DNA from: Brachybacterium timonense
GTDB lineage: Bacteria; Actinomycetota; Actinomycetes; Actinomycetales; Dermabacteraceae
Direction: 5' to 3'
Assembly: GCF_900258505.1 (NCBI RefSeq)
Contig: NZ_LT984895.1
Span: 2,482,492-2,546,491 of the forward strand
Length of the DNA stretch: 64,000 nucleotides
Positions 26,768 to 35,980 of the stretch are shown in pieces. The notes below the pieces were generated by a model, which had not been told where the DNA came from, searched no databases, and worked only from the letters and a program-made list of their open reading frames with translations. The stretch's first letter is position 1. Each line of letters opens with the position of its first letter. A program made the position numbers and the translations under genes.

Positions 26768-27268
26768 TCAGCGCTTGGAGTACTGCGGCGCCTTGCGGGC
26801 CTTCTTCAGGCCGGCCTTCTTGCGCTCGATGATGCGGGCGTCGCGCGTGAGGAACCCGGCCTTCTTCAGCGTCGGGCGGTTGTTCTCACGGTCGACCTCG
26901 TTGAGCGCGCGAGCCACGCCCAGGCGCACGGCGCCGGCCTGGCCGGACGCGCCGCCGCCGGAGACGCGGACGATCACGTCGAAGCGGCCCTGCAGGTCCA
27001 GGATGGTGAACGGATCGTTCACCTCCTGCTGGTGCAGCTTGTTCGGGAAGTAGACCTCGAGGCTGCGGCCGTTGATGGTCCACTGGCCGGAGCCGGGAAC
27101 CAGGCGGACGCGCGCGACGGCCTCCTTGCGACGGCCGGTGCCGTAGCCCGGCCCCGTGGCGGACTGGCCGCGGCCGACGGCCTCGGTCTCAGTCGACTCG
27201 GTGGTGAAGCTCGAGGGGACGGCCTCGTCGGCGGTGTCCTCGACGGTGTCATGGGTGGTCTCAGTCAC
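26768..27268 (-). CDS. rpsI: 30S ribosomal protein S9
   Basis: Small-subunit protein S9, 166 aa. The conserved core begins [17 protein letters not shown] and ends in the basic tail [12 protein letters not shown], which reaches the P-site tRNA. An acidic, Thr-rich N-terminal extension of about 35 residues (TEDTVED-like) is common in actinobacterial S9. It lies 51 nt after rplM on the same strand. Confidence 0.97.
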   Translation of the reverse strand: MTETTHDTVEDTADEAVPSSFTTESTETEAVGRGQSATGPGYGTGRRKEAVARVRLVPGSGQWTINGRSLEVYFPNKLHQQEVNDPFTILDLQGRFDVIVRVSGGGASGQAGAVRLGVARALNEVDRENNRPTLKKAGFLTRDARIIERKKAGLKKARKAPQYSKR

Positions 27269-27319
27269 GGTTCTCCTTGGTGTTTCCGTGCGGCAGGCGG
27301 GTGCGCGGGGCGCGCCCGC

Positions 27320-27763
27320 TTACTGCGCCACCTGGTCGAAGGTGAAGGGGACGGGCTGCTGGGCCTGGTGGGGGTGCTCCGGGCCGGCGTACACCTTGAG
27401 CTTCTTCAGCTGCTGGGTGGCCAGCTTGTTCTTGGGGAGCATGCCCTTGACGGCCTTCTCAACCGCGCGCTCGGGGTGCTTCTCGAGCAGCTCGGAGTAG
27501 GGGATGCCGCGCAGGCCGCCCGGGTAACCGGAGTGGCGGTAGGCCAGTTTGGCCTCGCGCTTGTTGCCGGTCAGGGCGATCTTCTCAGCGTTGATGATGA
27601 TGACGAAGTCGCCTGCATCCACGTGGGGTGCGAAGACCGGCTTGTGCTTGCCCCGCAGCAGCTGAGCAGCCTGGGAAGCGAGCCGGCCGAGGACGACATC
27701 CGTTGCGTCGATGACGTACCAGGAACGCTCGACATCGTCGGGCTTCGGGGTGAACGTACGCAC
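27320..27763 (-). CDS. rplM: 50S ribosomal protein L13
   Basis: Large-subunit assembly protein, 147 aa. GTG 27763 was selected because [20 protein letters not shown] is the family N-terminus and AAGG is correctly spaced upstream; the longer ORF into the leader is not coding. Conserved SGYPGGLR and the basic [19 protein letters not shown] are present. It is co-transcribed with rpsI. The mRNA leader is about 220 nt long with a hairpin before the ribosome binding site. Confidence 0.97.
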   Translation of the reverse strand: MRTFTPKPDDVERSWYVIDATDVVLGRLASQAAQLLRGKHKPVFAPHVDAGDFVIIINAEKIALTGNKREAKLAYRHSGYPGGLRGIPYSELLEKHPERAVEKAVKGMLPKNKLATQQLKKLKVYAGPEHPHQAQQPVPFTFDQVAQ

Positions 27764-27786
27764 TCGTGCCTTCTTCTCTCGTCGTG

Positions 27787-27813
27787 GTGTCCGGTACGGA
27801 TCTGTCCGGACAC
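27787..27813 (-). promoter_or_regulatory. Hairpin in rplM mRNA leader
   Basis: GTGTCCGG and CCGGACAC form an 8-bp stem around 11 nt, ending 24 nt before the L13 start codon. It is a candidate binding site for autogenous control by L13, by analogy with known L13 leaders in other bacteria. Confidence 0.4.
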
Positions 27814-27988
27814 AGTTCGATGGACCGTGGACACGCTTCCTTCGGCTAAAGCATGACCGTGTTGTCGTGCCCGGCCCGGTCCACGTACGGCGTGGCGACG
27901 GTCCAGGATGCGTGTGAGGGGCCCGGGCTCGCGCCGGTGTGAGAGTCGGCAGCGGAGACAGGCGCGCATCGAGGCACAACGACGTCCA

Positions 27989-28018
27989 ACACTACTGTCC
28001 GCCTGCCGAGGGGGTCAA
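27989..28018 (-). promoter_or_regulatory. Promoter of rplM-rpsI
   Basis: Minus-strand TTGACC (28018-28013) and TAGTGT (27994-27989) with an 18-nt spacer. Transcription would start near 27982, leaving a leader of about 220 nt. The remaining sequence between here and truA (28019-28176) shows no gene. Confidence 0.6.
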
Positions 28019-28176
28019 CGCGTGACCAAGGGTCATTGAGCGCCGTCACTGTGATCTCGCTGACGCTTCACGGATGGCGTCATGGAAAGGCGCCACCCTC
28101 CCCGTCGGCCCCAGAGCCCACGAGCCGTGCGCGCGATCACCAGCGCTGGCAGGCGCCTGCTCCCCCGATCCGGTGT

Positions 28177-29094
28177 TCAGCTGCGCCGCACACGGGCGCG
28201 CTCAGCCTGAGACCCGAGCTCGGCGTCGGGTGGATAGTCGACGTGTTCGAGCGTCAGCCCGGTCGGGGGTGCGAGGGGTGCCGCTCCGGGACGGTCGCGG
28301 GTGGCTGCCTCGCGGGTTCGGGCCGCGAGCACTCGCGCCGGCCAGTCCTCGCTCACCCGTCCCTCTCCCACGGGCAGGAGCGCACCCACCAGCGAACGCA
28401 CCATGTGGTGGCAGAAGGCGTCCGCCACGACAGTGACCACGACCAGTCCGGCGTCAGCCCGGTCCGGCCCGGGGCGCTGTACCTGCAGGGCGAGCAGGTC
28501 ACGGATCGTGCTCGCACCCTCTCGCGGGCGGCAGAAGGACAGGAAGTCGTGCTCCCCGAGCAGCATCTGCGCCGCCCGGTGCATGGCCTCGACGTCCAGG
28601 TGCCGACGATGCCGGGTCACGTCCCGCCGCAGTGGATCATGCACGTGCTGGCCGTCGGAGAGCCGGTAGCGGTAGCGGCGCCACCGGGCACTGAAGCGGG
28701 CATCGAAAGCGGCGGGGACCTCCTGGACCGAGTGCACCACGACGTCCTCGGGCAGCACCGCGTTCCATCGAGTCACAAGAGCGTGAGCGGGTGTGCGATC
28801 GCTGCGACCGGGCAGAGCAGCATGCACCTTTGCGGGCATGTCGAGGTGAACAACCTGACCGCGGGCATGCACACCGGCGTCGGTGCGGCCGGCAACGACC
28901 AGGGGCAGCCGGGTACGGGTGATGCGTTCAAGAGCATCCTCAAGCGCGCCCTGCACGGTGCGCTGCCCGGGCTGCGCGGCCCAGCCGTGAAAGGCGGTGC
29001 CGTCGTAGGAAAGGTCAGCCCTCAACCGCACGGTGCTCTCCCCGACTGCCGAGGGAGGCGGGGTGGATGCGGCAGGGCTGGGCATGGCAGGCAT
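28177..29094 (-). CDS. truA: tRNA pseudouridine(38-40) synthase
   Basis: Modifies uridines 38-40 in the tRNA anticodon arm. The 305-aa product contains the catalytic Asp in AGRTDAGVHARGQVVH (about residue 70) and the strand LRADLSYDGTAFHGWAAQPG. A Ser/Pro/Ala-rich N-terminus of 20 residues precedes the core. TACGAT lies 7 nt before the ATG, so the transcript is probably leaderless. In related genomes truA follows rplQ; here rplQ is 25 kb away. Confidence 0.95.
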   Translation of the reverse strand: MPAMPSPAASTPPPSAVGESTVRLRADLSYDGTAFHGWAAQPGQRTVQGALEDALERITRTRLPLVVAGRTDAGVHARGQVVHLDMPAKVHAALPGRSDRTPAHALVTRWNAVLPEDVVVHSVQEVPAAFDARFSARWRRYRYRLSDGQHVHDPLRRDVTRHRRHLDVEAMHRAAQMLLGEHDFLSFCRPREGASTIRDLLALQVQRPGPDRADAGLVVVTVVADAFCHHMVRSLVGALLPVGEGRVSEDWPARVLAARTREAATRDRPGAAPLAPPTGLTLEHVDYPPDAELGSQAERARVRRS

Positions 29095-29101
29095 CGTAGC
29101 T

Positions 29102-29133
29102 GCGGCACGTCACTCACCCGTGCTCGCTACGCT
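29102..29133. promoter_or_regulatory. Divergent leaderless promoters of truA and purD
   Basis: Minus-strand TACGAT (29107-29102) is 7 nt from the truA ATG, and plus-strand TACGCT (29128-29133) is 7 nt from the purD GTG. The two start codons are only 46 nt apart, so the promoters must compete or share regulators. Confidence 0.45.
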
Positions 29134-29140
29134 GGCCTGC

Positions 29141-30421
29141 GTGAAGATCCTCGTTCTGGGCGCCGGCGGCCGCGAGCACGCGATCATCCGCCGCCTCGCC
29201 GCCGATCAGCCTGTTCCCCAGCTGCATGCCGCACCGGGCAATCCCGGCATCGCCGAGCTCGCCACCTGCCATCCCGTTGCTCTCTCGGACATCGACGCCC
29301 AGGTGGCCCTCGCCCGTGACCTGCAGATAGATCTCGTGGTGATCGGCCCGGAAGCGCCCCTCGTGGCGGGTGCCGCTGATCAGCTGCGTGAGGCGGGCAT
29401 CGCCGTGTTCGGCCCGAGCGCCGCAGCGGCACGCTTGGAGGGGTCGAAGTCCTTCGCCAAGGACGTGATGCGCGCCGCTGGCGTGCCGACGGCCGCTGCG
29501 GTGACCATCACTGACCCCACCGCCCTCGAGGCAGGGCTGGAGCGGGTGAACCCGCTGGGCGATGTGCCCTTCGTGGTGAAGGCCGACGGTCTCGCCGCCG
29601 GCAAAGGTGTCGTGGTCACCGCGGATCGCGAGGCAGCGCTCACGCATGCCCACTCGGTGCTCGCTGCCGGTGGCAGCGTGGTGCTCGAGGAGTACCTCGA
29701 CGGCCCCGAGGTATCGCTGTTCTGCGTCAGTGACGGTGAGCGCGTCGTCCCCCTCGCGCCGGCGCAGGATTTCAAACGCGCCTTCGACGGCGACGAGGGC
29801 CCTAACACCGGCGGCATGGGCGCCTATTCGCCGCTGCCGTGGGCGCCGGAGGGGCTTGTCGAGGAGGTTGTGCGCACCGTTGCCCAGCCGACCATCACCG
29901 AGATGGCCCGCCGCGGCACGCCGTTCGTCGGCCTCCTGTTCTGCGGGCTGGCTCTGACCTCTCACGGGGTGCGGGTGATCGAGTTCAACGCCCGATTCGG
30001 GGATCCGGAGACGCAGGTGGTGCTCGAGCGGCTCGACTCGCCGCTCGCGCCGCTGCTGCTGGCAGCCGCGCAGGGTGACCTCTTAGCCGTCCCGGAACCA
30101 GCGTGGAGCGCGCAGGCTGCTGTCGCGGTGATCATCGCGTCCGAGGGCTATCCGGCCACGTCCCGCACCGGTGACGAGATCACGGGGATCGCCGATTGCG
30201 AGGGCCTCGGGTGCCACGTGCTGCATGCGGGCACGGCCCGCGACGAGCAGGGCAGGTTGGTCTCCGCTGGCGGGCGTGTGCTCGCTGTTCTCGCGCGCGG
30301 CGAGGACCTTGCGCAGGCGCGGGAGCGGGCGCGGGCCGGTGCCGAAGCGATCATGCTCCCCGGCTCGCATCATCGCCGTGACATCGCTGCCCGCGCCGCC
30401 GCCGGTGAGGTGGTCCCGTGA
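29141..30421 (+). CDS. purD: Phosphoribosylamine--glycine ligase (GAR synthetase)
   Basis: Second step of purine synthesis: ATP-dependent joining of phosphoribosylamine to glycine. The 426-aa product starts at GTG 29141 (VKILVLGAGGREHAI, the family N-terminus); upstream sequence in frame is truA promoter. The ATP-grasp domain includes VVKADGLAAGKGVVV, EYLDGPEVSLF, and RFGDPETQV, which carries metal ligands. It overlaps purC by 4 nt (GTGA). Confidence 0.96.
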   Translation: MKILVLGAGGREHAIIRRLAADQPVPQLHAAPGNPGIAELATCHPVALSDIDAQVALARDLQIDLVVIGPEAPLVAGAADQLREAGIAVFGPSAAAARLEGSKSFAKDVMRAAGVPTAAAVTITDPTALEAGLERVNPLGDVPFVVKADGLAAGKGVVVTADREAALTHAHSVLAAGGSVVLEEYLDGPEVSLFCVSDGERVVPLAPAQDFKRAFDGDEGPNTGGMGAYSPLPWAPEGLVEEVVRTVAQPTITEMARRGTPFVGLLFCGLALTSHGVRVIEFNARFGDPETQVVLERLDSPLAPLLLAAAQGDLLAVPEPAWSAQAAVAVIIASEGYPATSRTGDEITGIADCEGLGCHVLHAGTARDEQGRLVSAGGRVLAVLARGEDLAQARERARAGAEAIMLPGSHHRRDIAARAAAGEVVP

Positions 30422-31332
30422 GCACGCCGCTGATCGAGGCGCCGTCACTGCCCGGCTGGACTCTCGCGGTGACGGGCAAGGTGCGTGAGCTATATGTGCC
30501 CTCTGGCCAGGATGTCGCGACCGCGCAGGAGGTGCTGGTCGTCGCGACGGATCGGATCAGCGCTTTCGACCACGCTCTGCAGCCAGGCATCCCCGATAAG
30601 GGCCGGATCCTCACAGGCATGAGCCTGTTCTGGTTCGAGCAGCTCGCTGATCTGGTGCCCCACCACGTGCTCAGCGCCGACGACGTCCCCGCCCAGGTGG
30701 CCGGTCGTGCCCTGCGCTGCCGTGGCCTGGACATGGTGCCGCTGGAATGCGTGGTGCGCGGGTACCTCACCGGATCGGGCCTTGTGGACTATCGCCGCGA
30801 CGGCGCCGTGGGCGGGCATGTGCTGCCGACGGGCCTGACGGAAGCGTCCCTGCTGCCGGAGCCGATCTTCACCCCGTCGACGAAGGCCGAGCAGGGCGAA
30901 CATGACGAGAACATCACTGTCGCGCAGGCACGGGAACAGCTTGGCGGGGACCTGGTGGACCGCCTGGAAGAGCTGACGCTCGCCGTCTACCGTCGGGCTC
31001 GTGCCATCGCCGAGGAGCGAGGGCTCGTGCTCGCGGATACGAAGCTCGAGTTCGGTCACTCCCGCACGGACGGCTCGCTCACCCTGGGTGATGAGGTGCT
31101 CACCCCGGATTCCTCCCGGTTCTGGTTCCGGGAGGGCCTCACGGAAGGCCGGGTGCAGCCGAGCCTGGACAAGCAGTTCGTGCGCAACTGGCTGACCAGC
31201 GGCGCCTCCGGCTGGGACCGGGAGGCCGACGGGCCGCCGCCGCGCCTGCCCGAGAAGGTCGTCGATCAGACCCGCGCACGGTACGTCGAGGCGTTCGAAC
31301 GGCTGACCGGACGCGAGTTCACCGCAGGGTGA
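30418..31332 (+). CDS. purC: Phosphoribosylaminoimidazole-succinocarboxamide synthase
   Basis: SAICAR synthetase, the eighth step of IMP synthesis. The 304-aa product has GKVRELY at the nucleotide loop, RISAFDHAL, ECVVRGYLTGSG and LVLADTKLEFG, all family signatures, and ends with the SLDKQFVRNWL segment. It begins at GTG 30418 inside the purD stop, so translation is coupled. A hairpin directly follows the stop codon. Confidence 0.96.
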   Translation: MSTPLIEAPSLPGWTLAVTGKVRELYVPSGQDVATAQEVLVVATDRISAFDHALQPGIPDKGRILTGMSLFWFEQLADLVPHHVLSADDVPAQVAGRALRCRGLDMVPLECVVRGYLTGSGLVDYRRDGAVGGHVLPTGLTEASLLPEPIFTPSTKAEQGEHDENITVAQAREQLGGDLVDRLEELTLAVYRRARAIAEERGLVLADTKLEFGHSRTDGSLTLGDEVLTPDSSRFWFREGLTEGRVQPSLDKQFVRNWLTSGASGWDREADGPPPRLPEKVVDQTRARYVEAFERLTGREFTAG

Positions 31333-31339
31333 GTCACGC

Positions 31340-31358
31340 AGTGACCCGCTGGGTCACT
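31340..31358. terminator. Hairpin between purC and pcm
   Basis: AGTGACCC and GGGTCACT form an 8-bp perfect stem with a 3-nt loop. It lies between two convergent genes and overlaps the pcm stop, so it could serve both strands. Confidence 0.55.
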
Positions 31359-31986
31359 CCTGCCCGTCGTCCGCGACCCCCTCGGCAATCAGGGGCACGA
31401 ACCGCGCTTCACCGTGCTCGGTGTCGATGATCTCGGTGCCGCGCCGCTCCACGCGATGCACGATGCCAGCCACGGGGATCACCATGATCCCGCCGTCGTC
31501 GAGCTGCTCAACGAGTCCCTCCGGCACCTCGTCGGGCGCTGCCGAGACGAGGATGCGTGAGAACGGCGCCTCCTGCGGCCAGCCGAACACGCCGTCCTGC
31601 GCACGCCGGATCTCCACTCTGTCCAGGCCGAGTTCGGTGAGGGTCGTGCGGGAGAGGTCGATCAGCTCGGGCTGGCGTTCCACGCCGAGCACGCTGCCGT
31701 CGGCGCCCACAAGGTGCGCGAGCAGTGCGGAGGTCCAGCCGGAACCGGAGCCGACGTCGAGCACGCGCTGCCCCGGTTGCACCTGCAGCAGGTCGAGCAT
31801 CCGCTCCACCACAGAGGGCTGCGAGTTGGTCTGCCCCACACCGATGTCGAAGGGGCAGTCGACGTAGGCGAGTTTGCGCAGCTCCGGGGCGAGGAAGTGC
31901 TCACGCGGCATGGCGGTCATCGCCTCGCGCACTCGCGGGTCGATGTCCTCACGCGGGTGGAAGCGGCGCTCAGGCAGCTGGTTCAT
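31354..31986 (-). CDS. pcm: Protein-L-isoaspartate O-methyltransferase
   Basis: Uses S-adenosylmethionine to repair isoaspartyl residues in aged proteins. The 210-aa product contains the substrate-binding GVGQTNSQPSVVERML and SAM motif I VLDVGSGSGWTSALLA, then SRILVSAAPDEVP. It starts 1 nt after the stop of the MBL-hydrolase gene, implying a two-gene operon. A short C-terminal extension ends the protein. Related Pcm-like enzymes in actinobacteria also modify RiPP precursors, but no precursor peptide is seen nearby. Confidence 0.9.
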   Translation of the reverse strand: MNQLPERRFHPREDIDPRVREAMTAMPREHFLAPELRKLAYVDCPFDIGVGQTNSQPSVVERMLDLLQVQPGQRVLDVGSGSGWTSALLAHLVGADGSVLGVERQPELIDLSRTTLTELGLDRVEIRRAQDGVFGWPQEAPFSRILVSAAPDEVPEGLVEQLDDGGIMVIPVAGIVHRVERRGTEIIDTEHGEARFVPLIAEGVADDGQE

Positions 31987-31987
31987 G

Positions 31988-32683
31988 TCAGTTCTCTCCG
32001 GTCAGGTCGACGCTGCGGGTCTCGGGCCAGTCGCGCACCTCGGTGCCGTCGGGGGCGAGATCGGTGGACTGTTTCATGTAGATGGCGCGCCCTTCGGGGC
32101 TCGCCACGGCGTCGTGCACGGGCAGTGCCAGCCGTGGGCGAACAGCTCGCAGGAAGTCGATTGTCTCGTGCATCTTCGACCAGGGGGCCACGACGGGGAA
32201 GGCGAGGGCATCGATGCCGGTGAATTCCTCGAGCACCTGGAGGCTGTCGCCGGTGACCCCCAGGCGCGGACCGCCGCCCGTCGGCTGCAGCACGAGACCC
32301 GTATTACCCACGCGCGGAATATCGGGATGGATCACGGCATGCTCGCCGCCGACTCCGGCAACGTGCAGGTCAGCGATGGTCAGCTCATCACCGGGAGCGA
32401 GATCATGCATCCGCTCTGCCGCAGCACTGCAGTCCTCAGTTGCGCGCAGGGCAGCCACGGCCTGCGGCTCACCGTGAAGGAGAGCGCGGGGCGATGCGCC
32501 GAGCACTGCAGCCACCAATGCGGGATCAGCGTGGTCCGGGTGCTGATGCGTCACGAGCACGGCGTCGACGTCGCGCAGCGCCCGGATCTGCTCGGCCCGG
32601 CTGAAGCCGCCGGGATCCACCAGGATGCGTGCGGTGTCTGTTTCGATCAGCAGGGCGGAATGGCCCAGATGGGTGATTCTCAT
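31988..32683 (-). CDS. MBL-fold metal-dependent hydrolase (UlaG-like)
   Basis: A 231-aa beta-lactamase-fold hydrolase. It starts MRITHLGHSALLIETD, and the metal motif is THQHPDHADP (about residues 50-59). Further His and Asp ligands are in GEHAVIHPDI and GVTGDSLQVL. ATG 32683 has AGGAGA at the right distance; the longer upstream ORF is not family-like. The type resembles UlaG and NAPE-PLD-like hydrolases, but the substrate cannot be predicted. It is divergent from purS and forms an operon with pcm. Confidence 0.87.
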   Translation of the reverse strand: MRITHLGHSALLIETDTARILVDPGGFSRAEQIRALRDVDAVLVTHQHPDHADPALVAAVLGASPRALLHGEPQAVAALRATEDCSAAAERMHDLAPGDELTIADLHVAGVGGEHAVIHPDIPRVGNTGLVLQPTGGGPRLGVTGDSLQVLEEFTGIDALAFPVVAPWSKMHETIDFLRAVRPRLALPVHDAVASPEGRAIYMKQSTDLAPDGTEVRDWPETRSVDLTGEN

Positions 32684-32793
32684 GGGAATCTCCTGGTTCT
32701 CGGTCACGTCTGGATCAGGATGCCACCTCCAGGCGCGGTCGTCCCTAGAATGAGGTTCTGTCAGAGCCCTCTCCCTGCCGCCAGGAGTCACTC

Positions 32794-33054
32794 ATGCCAC
32801 GCGTCGTGGTCCATGTCATGCCCAAGCCCGAGATCCTCGATCCGCAGGGGAAGGCCGTTGCCGCGGCGCTGCCCCGGCTCGGTTTCGAGGGGATCAGCCA
32901 GGTGAGGCAGGGCAAACGCTTCGAGCTCGAGGTCGAGCAGGAGATCACGGAGGAGCTGCTGGCGATGATCCGCGACGCCGCGCAGACGCTCCTGTCGAAC
33001 CCGGTGATCGAAGATGTCGTCGCGGTCGAGACACTGCCGGAGGAGCAGGCGTGA
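32794..33054 (+). CDS. purS: FGAM synthase subunit PurS
   Basis: Small 86-aa subunit that links PurQ to PurL in the three-part formylglycinamidine synthase and helps channel ammonia. It begins [20 protein letters not shown], the family signature, with AGGAG upstream. TAGAAT at 32746-32751 is a likely -10, giving a leader of about 35 nt. It overlaps purQ by 4 nt. Confidence 0.95.
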   Translation: MPRVVVHVMPKPEILDPQGKAVAAALPRLGFEGISQVRQGKRFELEVEQEITEELLAMIRDAAQTLLSNPVIEDVVAVETLPEEQA

Positions 33055-33779
33055 TCCGCATCGGTGTCGTGACGTTCCCCGGCACGCTGGATGATCGCGA
33101 CGCGCAGCGGGCGATCCGCGTGGCCGGCGGAGAACCGGTGCGGCTGTGGCACGCGGATGATGACCTGCAGGACGTCGAGGCCGTGGTGCTGCCCGGCGGG
33201 TTCAGCTACGGCGACTACCTGCGTGCCGGCGCGATCAGCCGTTTCGCACCGGTGATGGACCGGGTGGTGGATGCCGCACGCGGCGGCATGCCGGTGCTGG
33301 GCATCTGCAACGGCTTCCAGATCCTGTGCGAGACGCACCTGCTGCCCGGCGCGATGATCAAGAACGCGCACCGCTCCTTCATCTGCCGCGACCAGCCACT
33401 GCGAGTGGAGAACACCCGCACCGCCTGGACCACCGCCTATGAGCAGGACCAGGTGATCCGTGTGCCGCTGAAGAACCAGGACGGCCAGTATGTGGCCGAC
33501 GAGCGCACACTCGCCGAGCTCGAGGAGACCGGCCGCGTGGTGTTCCGGTACGTCGCGGGCGCAACGCACGGTCCCGCCGGATACGAGACCAACCCCAACG
33601 GCTCACGGCATGACATCGCCGGTATCACCAACGAGTACGGCAATGTCGTGGGGCTCATGCCGCATCCCGAGCATGCCATCGAGGCTGGTTTCGGGCCTGA
33701 TGAGCCGGGCCGCGGCACCCGCACCGGCACCGACGGCCTGGGCGTCTTCACCTCTGTGCTGGGCGCACTCGTGCGCTGA
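33051..33779 (+). CDS. purQ: FGAM synthase glutaminase subunit PurQ
   Basis: Class I glutamine amidotransferase that supplies ammonia to PurL. The 242-aa product has the nucleophile Cys in [11 protein letters not shown] (about residue 86) and the His/Glu pair in [11 protein letters not shown] near the C-terminus. It starts [15 protein letters not shown]. It is coupled to purS by overlap; purL lies 12 kb further on. Confidence 0.96.
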   Translation: MIRIGVVTFPGTLDDRDAQRAIRVAGGEPVRLWHADDDLQDVEAVVLPGGFSYGDYLRAGAISRFAPVMDRVVDAARGGMPVLGICNGFQILCETHLLPGAMIKNAHRSFICRDQPLRVENTRTAWTTAYEQDQVIRVPLKNQDGQYVADERTLAELEETGRVVFRYVAGATHGPAGYETNPNGSRHDIAGITNEYGNVVGLMPHPEHAIEAGFGPDEPGRGTRTGTDGLGVFTSVLGALVR

Positions 33780-33799
33780 GCTCCCGTGGAATGAAAGCC

Positions 33800-33834
33800 G
33801 GGGCGCCGCGCCGATGCGCATGGCGCGGCGCCCC
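33800..33834. terminator. Bidirectional terminator between purQ and oxidoreductase gene
   Basis: GGGGCGCCGCGCC and GGCGCGGCGCCCC form a perfect 13-bp stem with a 9-nt loop, between convergent genes and 20 nt after the purQ stop. Confidence 0.75.
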
Positions 33835-33844
33835 AGCGATCAGC

Positions 33845-35044
33845 TCACAGGGTTGGAGCCGACGGATCGAAGTCCTCGCCCAGCGGGGCCGGAATCTCCG
33901 GACGCGAGCTCACGTCGACGAACTCGCCGCCTGCTGCGGCATCGCGGATCGCCAGCAGCACGTCGAGCACATGGGCGGCGAGCGCACCGGATGCCTGCTC
34001 CGGCTGACCTGCCCGGATCGACCGGGCCAGGTCCACCACGCCCGTGCCGCGCTCGAAGAAGGAGCCGACGGCCGGCAGGGTCTCCGGCTCCCCACCCTTC
34101 TCCGGGTCCAGGCTGTACAGGCGCGTGTCGCCCTCGAACATGTTGGGATCCGGCAGCAGAAGCGAGCCCGCGGTGCCGGAGATCTCTACGAAGCCGACCT
34201 CTTCGCGTGCGCTCTCGAAGCTGAACAGCATCTGTGCCACAGCGCCGCTGGCGAACTGCAGGATCGCCGCGTGCAGCGTCGGGACTTCGACGGGGAACTC
34301 GGTGCCGGCCTTCGGGCCGGAGCCGATGGTGCGTGTGGGGAATGCAGTCGAGGAGACCGCAGCCACGCGAGCCACCGGCCCGAGCGCACGCACCAGGGTG
34401 GTCGTGTAGTACGGGTCCATATCGAACAGTGGGCCTGCGCCCTGTGCGAAGAGGAACTCTGGGCTGGGGTGCCAGCTTTCCGGGCCTGGCGTCTGGAAGA
34501 CGGTGCGGGCGGTGAGCACGTCACCGATGCGACCGTCGGCGATGGCACGCAACGCCGTTTCGATGCCGCCGCCGAGCATGGTGTCGGGGGCGCAGGCAAC
34601 CCGCAGCCCTTTCTCCTCGGCGGTGCGCAGCAGCTGCTGGGCGCCGTCGGCGTCCATCGCCACCGGTTTCTCACTCCACACGTGTTTGCCGGCCTCCAGG
34701 GCCTGCAGTCCGATCTCCACATGGGAGTCCGGGGTGGTGAGGTTGATGACGATCTCGATGTCCTCGCGGGCCAGCAGCTCGTCGACGGTGCCGGCGAGCA
34801 CCTCGCCCTCGGCGTCGCGCAGGCCGAACATCTCCGCCTTCTCCCGCGCCCGCTCGGGTTCGCGGTCGGCGAGGAAGCGCACGTCCACGTCAGCGAACTG
34901 CACAAGGTTCGTGAGGTACTGCACCGAGATCACGCCGGTGCCGATGATGCCGACGCCCACAGCCCCGGGGCTCTTGGTGGCGTGCGGCACCTCGGAGGCG
35001 CTCAGCTGCTTCTTCGCGTTGGGGTCGACGACCTCTGCGTTCAC
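33845..35044 (-). CDS. Gfo/Idh/MocA family oxidoreductase
   Basis: NAD(P)-dependent sugar or inositol dehydrogenase of 399 aa. The Rossmann motif is VGIIGTGVISVQYL (about 30-43), and the family catalytic-region EKP motif is VWSEKPVAMDADG (about 122-134). GTG 35044 overlaps the stop of the isomerase gene (GTGA), with GGAGG upstream. The C-terminal alpha/beta domain is intact. Together with the isomerase it forms a small sugar-catabolic operon controlled from the operator at 35963 (inference). The substrate is unknown. Confidence 0.9.
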   Translation of the reverse strand: MNAEVVDPNAKKQLSASEVPHATKSPGAVGVGIIGTGVISVQYLTNLVQFADVDVRFLADREPERAREKAEMFGLRDAEGEVLAGTVDELLAREDIEIVINLTTPDSHVEIGLQALEAGKHVWSEKPVAMDADGAQQLLRTAEEKGLRVACAPDTMLGGGIETALRAIADGRIGDVLTARTVFQTPGPESWHPSPEFLFAQGAGPLFDMDPYYTTTLVRALGPVARVAAVSSTAFPTRTIGSGPKAGTEFPVEVPTLHAAILQFASGAVAQMLFSFESAREEVGFVEISGTAGSLLLPDPNMFEGDTRLYSLDPEKGGEPETLPAVGSFFERGTGVVDLARSIRAGQPEQASGALAAHVLDVLLAIRDAAAGGEFVDVSSRPEIPAPLGEDFDPSAPTL

Positions 35045-35865
35045 TTCGCCTCCCCCTGATCGCCGCGGTCGTTCTCGCCGAGCCACGCGAGCGAGGTGGC
35101 GATGCCCTCGAAGATGTCTCCGGCGTAGTCGTCGAACTCGACCACGCGCAGCGCCTGCGGGGCGGCGGCGAGGATCGCGGGGATGTCCACATCCCCCTTG
35201 CCGGCCGGCACCTGTTCCTTGAAGGCAGCGGCGAGTTTATCGGAGACCTTCAGGGCGCTCTCGGAGCTGGGCAGCTCATCGGCGATGTCGCCGGAGGTGG
35301 TGCCGTCCTTGACGTGGATAGCGGTGACGCGACCACCGAAGGCGCGCAGCAGCGCGGGGGTGTCGGCACCGCCGACGGTGGCCCAGAACGTGTCGACCTC
35401 GAGCTCGACCGCGGGATCGAGGTTCTCCACGAACAGCTCGAGCACATGGCGGCCGTCGACGCGGTTGGCCAGCTCCCACTGGTGGTTGTGGTAGCCGATC
35501 CGCACGCCTTCGCGCTGGGCGATCGGGGCGAGCTCGGTGAAGCGATCGGCGAGCCGTTTCGCATCCTCCGCGGTCTGCCAGCGCTCCGTGGGGATGAACG
35601 GGTCGATCACGAGATCGATGCCGAGTTCAGCGGCAATAGCGAAGACCTTCTCCGGCTCGTCCGAGTCGAGGAAGGCGTTGTGCGCGGTGGGCGCGGCCAG
35701 GCCGTGGGCGGCCAGGGAGGTTTTGTATTCGTCGGCACGCTCTGTGAAGGCGTAGGGCTCGACCAGGGTGTACCCAATCTCCGCGACCCGTGCGAGGGAC
35801 CGGTCCAGGTCCTCGCTGATGGCGTCGCGGATGGAGTAGAGCTGGACGCTGGGCTTGTGTGACAT
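35041..35865 (-). CDS. Sugar phosphate isomerase/epimerase (xylose isomerase-like TIM barrel)
   Basis: A 274-aa AP-endonuclease-2-like TIM-barrel enzyme. It starts MSHKPSVQLYSIRDAISEDL, typical of the family. Metal ligands are expected in VRIGYHNHQWEL (His-x-His) and ELEVDTFWAT (Asp), then AIHVKDG. AGGAGC lies 8 nt before ATG 35865. It pairs with the Gfo/Idh/MocA enzyme, a partnership common in inositol and unusual-sugar degradation. The exact substrate cannot be assigned. Confidence 0.88.
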   Translation of the reverse strand: MSHKPSVQLYSIRDAISEDLDRSLARVAEIGYTLVEPYAFTERADEYKTSLAAHGLAAPTAHNAFLDSDEPEKVFAIAAELGIDLVIDPFIPTERWQTAEDAKRLADRFTELAPIAQREGVRIGYHNHQWELANRVDGRHVLELFVENLDPAVELEVDTFWATVGGADTPALLRAFGGRVTAIHVKDGTTSGDIADELPSSESALKVSDKLAAAFKEQVPAGKGDVDIPAILAAAPQALRVVEFDDYAGDIFEGIATSLAWLGENDRGDQGEAK

Positions 35866-35962
35866 CGATGTCGCTCCTGCTCGCTGTGTCTGATTCACGA
35901 TCATGGATGGATACTGCGCAGACTGACCGGAATCGGCGGCGTCTGGCCAGCGCCGGAACCGA

Positions 35963-35978
35963 CTGACTGCACAGTCAG
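35963..35978. promoter_or_regulatory. Palindromic operator of isomerase/oxidoreductase operon
   Basis: CTGACTG-ca-CAGTCAG is a perfect 7-bp inverted repeat located just downstream of the predicted -10, over the transcription start. Its form matches known TetR-family operators; the TetR gene immediately upstream is the natural candidate. Confidence 0.65.
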
Positions 35979-35980
35979 CG

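Noticed and set aside
31354-31986. RiPP-modifying isoaspartyl methyltransferase
   Set aside because: No precursor peptide or other maturation gene is adjacent; housekeeping Pcm is the simpler reading.
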